A DNA stretch of 53,255 bases from JBGPJM01 sp041485385. Lineage in GTDB: Bacteria > Planctomycetota > Phycisphaerae > Phycisphaerales > UBA1924. Numbering within the stretch: the first letter of the stretch is position 1; every line of letters begins with the position of its first letter. The notes beneath the pieces were generated by a model. It ran no database searches and had not been told where the DNA came from. It worked only from the letters and a program-made list of their open reading frames with translations. The position numbers and the translations under genes were made by a program. Below are positions 34,861-42,662 of this stretch, one piece after another. Location: the NCBI GenBank assembly GCA_041485385.1, contig JBGPJM010000007.1, positions 1-53,255 of the forward strand. Reading direction: 5' to 3'.

Positions 34861-35492
34861 GCGCTCTCCTCCTCCCAGATGGCCGCCGGATCGAAGCTCG
34901 CCGAGGCCAGCAGGCTGAGCACGACGACGCCGGCAAACGCGGTGACGCCGGGGCCCGGATGCACATCCACCCAGTTGCCGAGCTTCACCGTCGCGACCAG
35001 TAGAGCGATCAGCAGAACATCAACCATGCCCCAGCGCCCGATCCACTCGATGAGGCGATACGTGTGCATTTGCCCCCGGCGGCCCATGACGCGCCCGCCG
35101 GAACCCCGCAAGCAGACCAGGAACATTCCGCCGATCTTCATGAGCGGCACAAGAACGGAGCAGACGAAGATCAGCACCCCCACGGCGAGCTGCCGCTCCC
35201 GGAGCATCTCGATTACTCCGGACCAGATGGTCGCGCTGTGCCGGTGCCCCATCCGCGTGATCTCCATCACCGGCAGCGACATCGAAAGCGGGTAGAGAAT
35301 CAGGGCCGCCAGCGACAGGGCGACGACCCGCTCGCGGGCCCGGGGATGGACCGCGTGACGGATCACCCCGCCGCAGCGGGCGCAGCGGGCCTCGAAGCCC
35401 GGCGGCACGGTGCCCACCCTTTGCACCAGCCCGCACGAGATACAGCCCCTCAAGCCGGCGTCCGGCGCGGCTGTTCGAGCGATCGCTTCCAT
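34857..35492 (-). CDS. pqiA: PqiA-like inner-membrane protein, single-domain form
   Basis: A 211-residue protein with a zinc-ribbon-like N-terminus (CISCGLVQRV, then RCARCGGVI) and about four transmembrane helices, including the family motif LILYPLSMSLPVMEITRMGH and the loop LVPLMKIGGMF. Escherichia coli PqiA has two such halves (about 417 residues); here there is one. Partner of the MCE protein, with which it overlaps, in a presumed lipid-transport complex. I chose the ATG at 35492, which lies 6 nt after a TAAACT box; the GTG at 35498 would directly abut that box. No Shine-Dalgarno sequence is visible. Confidence 0.85.
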   Translation of the reverse strand: MEAIARTAAPDAGLRGCISCGLVQRVGTVPPGFEARCARCGGVIRHAVHPRARERVVALSLAALILYPLSMSLPVMEITRMGHRHSATIWSGVIEMLRERQLAVGVLIFVCSVLVPLMKIGGMFLVCLRGSGGRVMGRRGQMHTYRLIEWIGRWGMVDVLLIALLVATVKLGNWVDVHPGPGVTAFAGVVVLSLLASASFDPAAIWEEESA

Positions 35493-35498
35493 CCCCAC

Positions 35499-35504
35499 AG
35501 TTTA
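35499..35504 (-). promoter_or_regulatory. Possible leaderless -10 (TAAACT) of pqiAB
   Basis: On the minus strand TAAACT ends 6 nt before the pqiA ATG. Without a ribosome binding site this is best read as a -10 for a leaderless pqiAB mRNA. Confidence 0.5.
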
Positions 35505-35596
35505 CGGAATCGCCGGGCGAGCGTTCCGCGACAGCACCGGCCCGGTCTTGTCCACTACACTCGTGAGAGGCGCCCCGTCCGCATCGAGTGCCGCGA

Positions 35597-37186
35597 ATGC
35601 CCAGGCTCCCCTTCGATCCCGCAAAGATGGCCGCTTCCTCGCGCCCTGGCCCGAAGGCCGACTCCGGCGCCGAGACGTCGAAGGTCGCGCCGCTGACCGT
35701 CTCGCAGCTGGCCGCGATGATCGACGGGACGCTGCGCGACCATCTCCCCGCGCGTCTGCGCGTCGTCGGCGAGCTCAGCGGGTTCAACGACCGCACGCAC
35801 TGGTATTTCAGCCTCAAGGACGCGGAGTCGGTCGTGAGCTGCGTGATGTTCGCCTCGGCCGCCCGGGAGGCCAGGTTCCGGCCCGAGGCGGGGCAGGAAG
35901 TCGTGGTCACGGGGCGCGTAGAGTATTTCGGCAAGCAGGGGCGGACGCAGTTCTACGTCGATCGCATCGAGCCCGTCGGTGCCGGCGCGCTCGACCTCGA
36001 GTTCCGCCGCCTGTGCGAGGAGCTGCGGGCGCTGGGCTGGTTCTTGCCGGAGCGGAAGCGCCCGCTCCCTCGCTTTCCGCGGTGCGTCGCCGTCGTCACG
36101 AGCCGCACCGGCGCCGCCCTGCAGGACGTGCTCAACACGATGGCGCGGCGCTGCCCGGCCGTGGGTGTGCTGCTGGCCGATGTGCGCGTGCAGGGCGACG
36201 GGGCGGCCGCCGGGATCACCGCCGCCGTCCGCGCCATCGGCCGGCGTCACGGGGCCCTCGGCGTCGACGCGATCATCGTCACGCGGGGCGGGGGCTCCAA
36301 GGAAGACCTCTGGGCATTCAACGATCACGCCCTGGCGCAGGCGATCGTTGAGTCGCCCGTGCCCGTGGTCGCCGCGATCGGCCACGAGACCGACACCACG
36401 ATCGCCGAGCTCGTCGCCGACGAGCGGTGCGCCACACCGACCCAGGCCGCGATGCGCGTGACCCCCGATTCCGCCGCCCTCCTCGAGCAGCTCGACGCGC
36501 TGGGCTCCCGCCTGGCGGCGTTTTTGCGCAAACAGATCCGCCAGGACCAACTCCGCCTTGGCTCGGCCACCCGCCACCCGTTCTTCTCCGATCCGGGCAC
36601 CGCCATCAAGGCACGAACCGAGATCCTCCGTCATCACGCCCGCCGCCTCACGGGAGAGTCCCGCGGGCGCCTCACCGCCGCCGCTCACGCGTTGGAACGG
36701 CTCGCCGTCCGGCTCGAGGCACACCGCCCCGGCGCCGTCTACGCCCGGCGTCAGGCCGGATTGCTGCACGCCGAGGCACGCCTCCGCGCGGCGATGCGGA
36801 CCATGCTCGCCCGCATCGACCTCGACGACCGGCGCCAGCGCCTGACAACGACGTGGGCCGGCGCCGCGCAGCGCCGCACGCTCGAGCTCGACGGCGCCGA
36901 GCGCGCCCTCGACCTGGTCGGCCCGGTCAGCGTCCTCCGGCGCGGCTACTCGTGCACGCTCAAGCCCGACGGCTCGGCCGTCCGCTCCGTCGGCGATATC
37001 CACGCCGGCGATCCCATCAAAACCATCGTCTCCGACGGCTCGTTCGAATCGACGGTGGGAACAAGCCGCCCCGGCGCGCCGGCCATCCCGCCCGCCGCGT
37101 TCCGGCGCCCGCCCGTGGGCCGTCGCGCCCGCAAGGATCGCTCGGGATCTCGCGACCAGATGGACCTCTTCGGCCGACCCGAGTAA
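35597..37186 (+). CDS. xseA: Exonuclease VII large subunit
   Basis: A 529-residue XseA, the catalytic subunit of the single-strand-specific exonuclease VII. The N-terminal OB fold starts at LTVSQLAAMIDGTL and holds RVVGELSGFNDRTHWYFSLKD. The catalytic domain has PRCVAVVTSRTGAALQDVL, GGGSKEDLWAFNDHALAQAI, PVVAAIGHETDTTIAELVAD and ATPTQAA. A long helical region and a C-terminal VLRRGYSCTL follow. About 100 residues longer than the Escherichia coli protein, mainly in the N-terminal leader and a basic C-terminal tail. The start could be GTG 35588, ATG 35597 or ATG 35627; I take the ATG giving MPRLPFDPAKMA. xseB follows 12 nt later. Confidence 0.93.
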   Translation: MPRLPFDPAKMAASSRPGPKADSGAETSKVAPLTVSQLAAMIDGTLRDHLPARLRVVGELSGFNDRTHWYFSLKDAESVVSCVMFASAAREARFRPEAGQEVVVTGRVEYFGKQGRTQFYVDRIEPVGAGALDLEFRRLCEELRALGWFLPERKRPLPRFPRCVAVVTSRTGAALQDVLNTMARRCPAVGVLLADVRVQGDGAAAGITAAVRAIGRRHGALGVDAIIVTRGGGSKEDLWAFNDHALAQAIVESPVPVVAAIGHETDTTIAELVADERCATPTQAAMRVTPDSAALLEQLDALGSRLAAFLRKQIRQDQLRLGSATRHPFFSDPGTAIKARTEILRHHARRLTGESRGRLTAAAHALERLAVRLEAHRPGAVYARRQAGLLHAEARLRAAMRTMLARIDLDDRRQRLTTTWAGAAQRRTLELDGAERALDLVGPVSVLRRGYSCTLKPDGSAVRSVGDIHAGDPIKTIVSDGSFESTVGTSRPGAPAIPPAAFRRPPVGRRARKDRSGSRDQMDLFGRPE

Positions 37187-37198
37187 CGTCTGTTCACC

Positions 37199-37522
37199 GT
37201 GACCCCCCCTTCATCCAAACAGCCGTCCGCCCGCAACGCCCCGAGCGCCCCGGACGCCGAGCCGGGCTTCGAGGAATGCCTCGAGCAAGTCGAATCCATC
37301 ATCGACCGCATCGAGCGGGGCGAGGTGGGGCTGGAGAAGTCGCTCGTGGAATACGAACGGGGCGTTGAACTCATCCGGCGCTGCCGCGCCGTCCTGAAGC
37401 GGGCCGAGCAGCGGGTAGAAGACCTCACCGACCGCATGCTCGCGGCCGATGATCCCGTTTCCGCCCCGCCCGAACACGGGGGAGGGGGGTCCGGGGAGGG
37501 AGGGGCGGAAACGCCCGACTGA
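37199..37522 (+). CDS. xseB: Exonuclease VII small subunit
   Basis: A 107-residue XseB. The conserved helical hairpin spans residues 19 to 80: FEECLEQVESIIDRIERGEV, GLEKSLVEYERGVELIRRC, and LKRAEQRVEDL. Multiple copies wrap around XseA in the known enzyme. The N-terminus is Ser/Pro-rich and the C-terminus Gly-rich, both probably disordered. The start is GTG at 37199. Its stop shares one base with the prepilin peptidase ATG (TGATG), so the three genes form one operon. Confidence 0.92.
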   Translation: MTPPSSKQPSARNAPSAPDAEPGFEECLEQVESIIDRIERGEVGLEKSLVEYERGVELIRRCRAVLKRAEQRVEDLTDRMLAADDPVSAPPEHGGGGSGEGGAETPD

Positions 37523-38817
37523 TGCCGTCCCACGACGTCTATTTCCTCGTCCTGAAGATCTTCTGGGTCATCTTCGCGTTCGCGATCGGGGCCTGCGCCG
37601 GGTCGCTGATCAACGTGCTGGTCTATCGCCTGCCCCGCGGCATCAGCGTCGTAACCCCGTCCTCGCGCTGCCCGAGTTGCGAGACCAAGCTCACATGGCG
37701 AGAGAACATCCCTGTTTTCGGGTGGCTCCTTCTCGGGGGCCGCTGTCGATTCTGTAAGTCGAAGATCTCGCCCGAGTATCCCATCGTCGAGGCGTTCGTC
37801 GGCCTGCTCTTCGCCGTGTTCTTCGTTCTTTGGTACCTGGTGCCCGATCACTTCGTCGTGCTCGGCATCGATTGGGGGAGCATCCGCCCCGCCTGGGCAC
37901 GTCCGGACATGCTCGACTCCTGGCCGCGCCAGTCTTGGCCCATGTTCTTTGTGCTGCTCATGCTGCTCGGGTCTCTGGTGGCAATGACCATCGTGGACGC
38001 CAAGACGTTCACGATCCCGCTCGTGCTGACGTGGACACCGACGATCTTCGCGGCGTTTGTCCATCCCGCGTACGCCGCCGTCGTCCAGTACACGAAGGGC
38101 CATCTACGCGGCGTGGTACCCGGTTCCGGGTGGGAATGGTCTCTGCTGGTGCCCTCGACCTGGGGCACTCTGGGGGCAGCGGTCGGCGGGGTCATTGGGC
38201 TGGCGCTCGGCGCGCTGCTGCTTCGGCTTGGATTGATCCGGCGGAGCTTCGCCGACTACGAGGACTGGGAGGCCAAGGTTCGTGCCGCGGACCCCGCCAA
38301 GGCTCCGCCCGTGGCACCAACCGACCCGGCCGTTGGAACGCCGGAGATGTGGATCATGTACCCGCACGCCCGCCGGGAGATGATCAAGGAACTGCTGTTT
38401 CTCTCGCCGTGTTTCATGCTGGCTTGGCTGGGCGGCTGCATATTCGACAGGTTCTCCGGCGCCCCCGGACTTGCCCTGCGAGTGCTGGGGGGCGTGCTCA
38501 TGGGTTACCTGATCGGCGGCGGCATCGTGTGGGGGGTCCGGATTCTGGGCTCGCTTGCCTTCGGGAAAGAGGCCATGGGGCTGGGGGATGCCTATCTCAT
38601 GGCTGCGGTCGGCGCCTGCGTCGGCTGGATCGACGCCGTTCTGGCCTTCTTCGGCGCGGCCTTCGTCGGCCTGGCGTGGGCACTTCTTGGCCTGATGCTC
38701 GGCGGCAAGGTGAAGAAACACCTTCCCTACGGGCCGTACCTGGCCGTCTCGACCGTGCTCGTCCTGCTCTGCCGCCCGTTGATCGCTCGCCTCCTGGCCA
38801 TGCTTTTTCCACAATAA
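37522..38817 (+). CDS. Prepilin peptidase (family A24, PilD-like), enlarged
   Basis: A 431-residue integral membrane protease that cleaves class III signal peptides of pilins and pseudopilins. The N-terminal cytosolic loop has the zinc-binding CPSC (50 to 53) and CRFC (75 to 78) of the methylase half. Catalytic aspartates are Asp159 in MTIVDAKTFTIP and Asp356 in GLGDAYLMAAVG (the GxGD motif). Most relatives are 250 to 290 residues. The extra length is mainly a hydrophilic insert between the two aspartates (about 240 to 290, with DWEAKVRAADPAKAPPVAP) and added hydrophobic segments. It could process the pilin-like protein at 28474. Confidence 0.9.
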   Translation: MPSHDVYFLVLKIFWVIFAFAIGACAGSLINVLVYRLPRGISVVTPSSRCPSCETKLTWRENIPVFGWLLLGGRCRFCKSKISPEYPIVEAFVGLLFAVFFVLWYLVPDHFVVLGIDWGSIRPAWARPDMLDSWPRQSWPMFFVLLMLLGSLVAMTIVDAKTFTIPLVLTWTPTIFAAFVHPAYAAVVQYTKGHLRGVVPGSGWEWSLLVPSTWGTLGAAVGGVIGLALGALLLRLGLIRRSFADYEDWEAKVRAADPAKAPPVAPTDPAVGTPEMWIMYPHARREMIKELLFLSPCFMLAWLGGCIFDRFSGAPGLALRVLGGVLMGYLIGGGIVWGVRILGSLAFGKEAMGLGDAYLMAAVGACVGWIDAVLAFFGAAFVGLAWALLGLMLGGKVKKHLPYGPYLAVSTVLVLLCRPLIARLLAMLFPQ

Positions 38818-38901
38818 GGCGCCCGGTCGCCGATCTTTATGGCGGCCGTTCCGGGCCTTCGGTCGTTCTCCCTGAACCCGGACCTCGAAGGGCTTTGGAA
38901 G

Positions 38902-38929
38902 TTGACACCGGCGATGATTCAGATAGGGT
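38902..38929 (+). promoter_or_regulatory. Sigma70-type promoter of the OmpA-like pair
   Basis: TTGACA (38902..38907), a 16-nt spacer and TAGGGT (38924..38929), about 55 nt before the first lipoprotein start. Exact -35 box and good spacing make it one of the better promoters here. Confidence 0.6.
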
Positions 38930-38985
38930 TGCGCCCCGAGTTTGGGGTTCGGCACCAACGACTCTCGATTCCACGGAGGAACATG

Positions 38986-39609
38986 ATGCGATTTCCCTCA
39001 GCGACGATGACGAGGCTGGCCCTGGTGTGCGGCCTGGGCCTTGCGGCGACCTTGTCGGGCGGCTGCAACCGCAACGTCCGCGACGAGAACGCCCGGCTCA
39101 AGGCCGAGGTGGACCAGCTCAGCCAGGCCAACTCCGAGAAGGATGCCACGATCGCGGCCCTCCAGACCTCCCGCAGGGGCGTCGTCGAGCCACCGGTGGA
39201 CGGGCAGGAGCCCGGCAACCCACCCGGGCCGGGCGGCAAGAACAGGACCGAGAGGGAGGTCCGCCTCGAGGTCGCCGGCGACGTTCTGTTCGATTCCGGC
39301 TCAACAACGATCAAGTCCTCCGCGAAGAGCGAGCTCGACAAGATCGTCAGCCAGATCAAGGGCAAGTACTCAAGCCATCGGGTCCGCGTAGAGGGGTATA
39401 CCGACAGCGACCCACCGAACAAGGTCAGGAAGAAGTACCCGACCAACGAGGCTCTCAGCCAGGCGCGTGCGGAGGCCGTCGAGAACTACCTGGTCTCCAA
39501 GGGCATCTCCGCCGACCGTATCACCGCCGCCGGCATGGGCGCCGCCAAGCCTCGCACTACCAAGAAGGAGAGCCGGCGAGTCGAGATCGTCGTGCTCGCC
39601 AACCGCTAG
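38986..39609 (+). CDS. OmpA/Pal-like lipoprotein, copy 1
   Basis: A 207-residue lipoprotein. The signal peptide ends in a lipobox, LSGGC, near residue 25, followed by a short coiled coil (NARLKAEVDQLSQANSEKD) and a Pro/Gly linker. The C-terminal OmpA-like domain (about 90 to 207) has DVLFDSGSTTIKSS, VRVEGYTDSDPP with the Asp that binds diaminopimelate, and SQARAEAVENYLVSKGI with the matching Arg. It would tie an envelope membrane to peptidoglycan. GGAGGA lies 5 nt before this ATG; the adjacent ATG at 38983 is also possible. The frame is open further upstream but the added part is not homologous. Confidence 0.88.
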   Translation: MRFPSATMTRLALVCGLGLAATLSGGCNRNVRDENARLKAEVDQLSQANSEKDATIAALQTSRRGVVEPPVDGQEPGNPPGPGGKNRTEREVRLEVAGDVLFDSGSTTIKSSAKSELDKIVSQIKGKYSSHRVRVEGYTDSDPPNKVRKKYPTNEALSQARAEAVENYLVSKGISADRITAAGMGAAKPRTTKKESRRVEIVVLANR

Positions 39610-39632
39610 GCAGGTTGCGCAGGAGTCTCGCC

Positions 39633-40286
39633 ATGAACACGGATCGTTCGTCGAGCGGGCGTCGCTTGGTCATCGTCCTCCGGGCCCTCGTGCTAGCCTC
39701 GCTGGGCGTCGGTCCGTTGGTGCCGGGCGGCTGCGCCAGCGGTGAAAAGGACGAGCTCGCCCGCCTCAACTCCGACAACGCCAGGCTCCGGGACGAGAAC
39801 TCTCAGAAACAGCGGGAGCTCGAGGAGCTCCGCGCCGCCCGTGCCGGCGCCCCCGCGGCCGCGTACGAGGGCAACCCTACCGCCGGCGCCGACGAGTTCG
39901 GACCCAACACCAAGACCACCCGGGGCGGGGGCGAGATCGTCGTCGAGATCGCCGGCGACGTCCTCTTCGACTCCGGATCGATCGTCCTCAAGGCCTCCTC
40001 CAAGTCGACACTCAACCGTGTCGCCGGCATCATCAAGGACCGCTATTCCTCCAACCACATCCGCGTCGAGGGGTACACCGACAGCGATCCCATCAAGAAG
40101 ACCATCGGCAAGTACGACAGCAACGAGGATCTCAGCGCCAAGCGAGCCTTGGCCGTCGAGAAGCACCTGGTCTCCCGCGGGCTCCCGGCGGACATGATCT
40201 ATTCCGCCGCCTTCGGCCCGGCAAACCCCAAGGGCACGAAGAAGGCCAGCCGACGCGTCGAGATCGTGATCCTCGGCGCGAACTGA
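39633..40286 (+). CDS. OmpA/Pal-like lipoprotein, copy 2
   Basis: A 217-residue paralog of the preceding gene, 23 nt after it. Lipobox VPGGC, coiled coil (DELARLNSDNARLRDENSQK), linker, then the OmpA-like domain with DVLFDSGSIVLKASS, IRVEGYTDSDPIKKT and SAKRALAVEKHLVSRGL. The peptidoglycan-binding Asp and Arg are kept. The two copies share architecture and many motif residues but differ widely, so the duplication is old. AGGAG lies 8 nt before the ATG. A strong terminator follows at 40327, closing the two-gene unit. Confidence 0.88.
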   Translation: MNTDRSSSGRRLVIVLRALVLASLGVGPLVPGGCASGEKDELARLNSDNARLRDENSQKQRELEELRAARAGAPAAAYEGNPTAGADEFGPNTKTTRGGGEIVVEIAGDVLFDSGSIVLKASSKSTLNRVAGIIKDRYSSNHIRVEGYTDSDPIKKTIGKYDSNEDLSAKRALAVEKHLVSRGLPADMIYSAAFGPANPKGTKKASRRVEIVILGAN

Positions 40287-40326
40287 TCCCGCCGATCGAA
40301 CCGCCCGTGGCCTCCACACCACCTCA

Positions 40327-40358
40327 GGGCCCGCCGCAACCCGCGGCGGGCCCCTTTC
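40327..40358 (+). terminator. Rho-independent terminator after the OmpA-like pair
   Basis: An 11-bp perfect GC stem, GGGCCCGCCGC (40327..40337) and GCGGCGGGCCC (40343..40353), with a 5-nt loop, followed by CTTTC. It lies 41 nt after the second lipoprotein stop. Confidence 0.8.
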
Positions 40359-40538
40359 ATGAGCGCCCCGCCGAAATCCACGAGCCCCGTTGCGAACAAG
40401 CAGGAGTTGACGCCTCAGCGGCGCGGTTTTTCCGGCCAGATCGCGCCCGGTGCTCCGTACAGTTATCCGGGGACACCGTCGGGATTGTGCCGCGCGATCG
40501 AGCGAGCCACACCCGCCCGGAGCCGATAAGAGCGAACC

Positions 40539-41435
40539 ATGACCGGCTGGATGATCCTGGCATTCCTTGTTCTGATGGCGATCGCCAGTGTGGTGGTCGT
40601 GGTGGTGACCCGGACCGACGAGCGGAAACGCCAGGAGCGTCGCCGCCGCTTCGAGCTCACCGATACCGGCGAGCGGATCCCGCTTGCTCCGCCGCTCCCC
40701 GAGCCGACCGACCAGCCAGCCTCGGAGGAGGTCGCCGCGTTCCTGGCCTCCGGCCCCCTTGTGCCCGTCGGCCCCGGCGACAACCTCGCGGGCACGCGGA
40801 CCGAGATCGAGCCCGACCCCGAGGTGATCCCGCTGGTGCCGGAGGCCGAGGGTCGCTCTCCCCTCGGACGCTTCGTTCATACGCCCGATGGCGAGATGCT
40901 GCTCACGACCCCTCCGTTCAGGCTGCGCGAGACGATCATGTCCAGGCGCAACGGTCGCTACACGCTGGCGTTGCTCCGTCGCCTGCCCCCCTGGCTGGTC
41001 ATCTCGCCGAAGGTGCGCCTGGACTCGATCCTCACCCCCACCACCCCCGACGGCCGCGACCCCGATGATTGGCGGCAGTGGCGCCACCGCGTCCGCGTGC
41101 GGGCGATCGACCTTCTGCTCTGCGACCGACGCACCTGGCAGCCCGTGCTGGCGATCATGATCGATCACCAGCCGCACGCCAAGGCTACCGCCATCGCCGG
41201 CGGCAAGGACCGCATCATCGATGAGGTGCTCGCGAGCGTGGGCCTCCCGCTGGTCCGCGGCACAGGATCGTTCAAGGACGACTGGCCCGTCATCCGCCCC
41301 TACGTCGAGCAAGCCACGCTGGCCTCCCCGCTCCACCAGGACGAGGACGCCCTCCACGGCGGCCAGGGCTGGGACGCCTCCGCGGCCGTCACCCTCCTGC
41401 GGATGGACGATGAGCAGGGGTGGTTACTGGAATGA
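40539..41435 (+). CDS. Membrane-anchored DUF2726 protein
   Basis: A 298-residue protein with an N-terminal helix (ILAFLVLMAIASVVVVVV) and a basic stop-transfer (RTDERKRQERRRR). A variable Pro/Glu-rich linker follows, then a C-terminal domain from about residue 125 that resembles DUF2726. Supporting motifs are VRAIDLLLCDRRTWQPVLAI, MIDHQPH, and KDRIIDEVLASVGLPLVR. DUF2726 is related to PD-(D/E)xK nucleases, and the pattern ID-x-LLCD, xIMIDHQ, KD fits that fold loosely. Whether it is active is unclear; the second acidic position appears as ID rather than the more usual ELD. The ATG has only a weak upstream AAGAG. Function unknown. Confidence 0.65.
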   Translation: MTGWMILAFLVLMAIASVVVVVVTRTDERKRQERRRRFELTDTGERIPLAPPLPEPTDQPASEEVAAFLASGPLVPVGPGDNLAGTRTEIEPDPEVIPLVPEAEGRSPLGRFVHTPDGEMLLTTPPFRLRETIMSRRNGRYTLALLRRLPPWLVISPKVRLDSILTPTTPDGRDPDDWRQWRHRVRVRAIDLLLCDRRTWQPVLAIMIDHQPHAKATAIAGGKDRIIDEVLASVGLPLVRGTGSFKDDWPVIRPYVEQATLASPLHQDEDALHGGQGWDASAAVTLLRMDDEQGWLLE

Positions 41436-41518
41436 GCGGTCTGCCGTCGGCCCGAGGCGGTGATCTCACCGTCGCCGAAACGTGAGATTCCTGCAGTGTG
41501 CGCCGGATCCAGCCGCCC

Positions 41519-41547
41519 TTGACATTGCTGTCCCAGATAGTTAGTAT
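41519..41547 (+). promoter_or_regulatory. Promoter of the unknown lipoprotein
   Basis: TTGACA (41519..41524), a 17-nt spacer and TAGTAT (41542..41547, 4 of 6 to TATAAT). The expected start site lies near 41554, within the palindrome described next. Confidence 0.65.
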
Positions 41548-41560
41548 GTGCAAACATACT
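41543..41560. promoter_or_regulatory. 18-bp palindromic operator candidate over -10 and start site
   Basis: AGTATGT-GCAA-ACATACT has perfect 7-bp arms and a 4-nt centre. It covers the -10 and the predicted transcript start of the lipoprotein gene, the classic place for a repressor. It is AT-rich against very GC-rich surroundings, so chance is an unattractive explanation. No regulator gene is adjacent. Confidence 0.6.
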
Positions 41561-41599
41561 GAGTTACCAATCGCGGCTCTCTCACTGAAGGAGCCAGCA

Positions 41600-42598
41600 A
41601 TGGCAGTTCGATTGAAGTTGGCCACGATGCTGATACTGACCGTCCTCCCGCTGCACGGCTGCGCCGGCGGCGGCTATCAGGGGGTAGCACGAGAGCGCTG
41701 GGATGCTCAACAACTTCTCGAAAGCCAAGCCGAGTCCCTCGCGAGCCGCGGGCAGACAGATGCGGCCGCCGACATCCTCATCGAGCTTTGGGGCCTAGGC
41801 GCGGTCCCAGTACCACCCGAGGGTTCGTTGGGAACGTACTTCATCGCTTTGGACATCGGAAGGATCGTGCGGCAGGCGCCGCAGCTGAGCCCCCGGTTTC
41901 AGGCTCTTGAGCCCCCGCTCCTCGACCGGATTCTCGCACAATCGGCTACCCAGCACGAGTTTGATTCCTGGCGTGATCTCTGTCACACGCTTGGCGATGA
42001 CGGCGCCATAGTTGAGTTCATGAGCGCGGCGCAACAACAGCCGCCGCTGCAGGACTACCTGCACGTAGGCCACTTCCCCCGCTTGAACGAAGACCCCGTC
42101 TTCCAGGCCACGATTCGGAAGGAGCGATGGGACCTGGCCGGGCTCGTATACAAGGACCCTCTCAGCAGCATGAAAGACGACCTTTGTCGAGAAGGGTTCA
42201 TGCTGAGCCCGATCGGACTTGGAATCGTCGCGGTTGTTGCGCCAATGGTTGCGCCCAGATTGAGCAGCAGCTTCTATGGCGACCTCTTTGATCCTTCCAC
42301 CCATGCCCGCGCGCGCCAAAAGTCGCGTGAGTACAAAGCGAAGGAGGCCGCTCAGCGATACGCCGCCTGCCTCGCAGCCGGGCGCGACAAGGACGCCGAC
42401 CGGCTTGCCGCTTTCGCAGCGAGGATGGTGCCACGCGCAGCGGCTAGGGCCGAGTGCGTTCGCCAGGCCGTCCGGGCCGGACAGGTACGCCGGCAACACT
42501 TGGACTGGTTCGAGCGCGATCCCAAGCTAGCGGTCACCGAGCCGGCTCTCCTCGAACGAGTGAGGTCGATGCTTCCGACCGAACAGCCAAAACGATGA
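41600..42598 (+). CDS. Lipoprotein of unknown function
   Basis: A 332-residue protein with a short lipoprotein signal (ATMLILTVLPLHGC, lipobox LHGC). The mature part is mostly helical and polar, with a hydrophobic patch near residue 210 (SPIGLGIVAVVAPMVAPRL) that may insert in or touch the membrane. The C-terminal third is basic and Ala/Arg-rich (ARQKSREYKAKEAAQRYAACLAAGRDKDADRLA). No family recognised. AAGGAG lies 6 nt before the ATG. Its third codon positions are somewhat less GC-rich than those of neighbours, and it has its own promoter with a palindrome, so it may be a regulated accessory gene, possibly acquired. Confidence 0.7.
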   Translation: MAVRLKLATMLILTVLPLHGCAGGGYQGVARERWDAQQLLESQAESLASRGQTDAAADILIELWGLGAVPVPPEGSLGTYFIALDIGRIVRQAPQLSPRFQALEPPLLDRILAQSATQHEFDSWRDLCHTLGDDGAIVEFMSAAQQQPPLQDYLHVGHFPRLNEDPVFQATIRKERWDLAGLVYKDPLSSMKDDLCREGFMLSPIGLGIVAVVAPMVAPRLSSSFYGDLFDPSTHARARQKSREYKAKEAAQRYAACLAAGRDKDADRLAAFAARMVPRAAARAECVRQAVRAGQVRRQHLDWFERDPKLAVTEPALLERVRSMLPTEQPKR

Positions 42599-42622
42599 GA
42601 TCTGACGACGAAGTGTCCAGCC

Positions 42623-42647
42623 AGCGCCGCTGCTGCTGGTCGGCGCT
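42623..42647. other. Hairpin between convergent genes
   Basis: AGCGCCG (42623..42629) and CGGCGCT (42641..42647) form a 7-bp stem with an 11-nt loop between the lipoprotein stop and the convergent E2 stop. Without T-tracts it is a weak candidate for a shared terminator. Confidence 0.25.
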
Positions 42648-42662
42648 TCGCTCGTCGGCACT

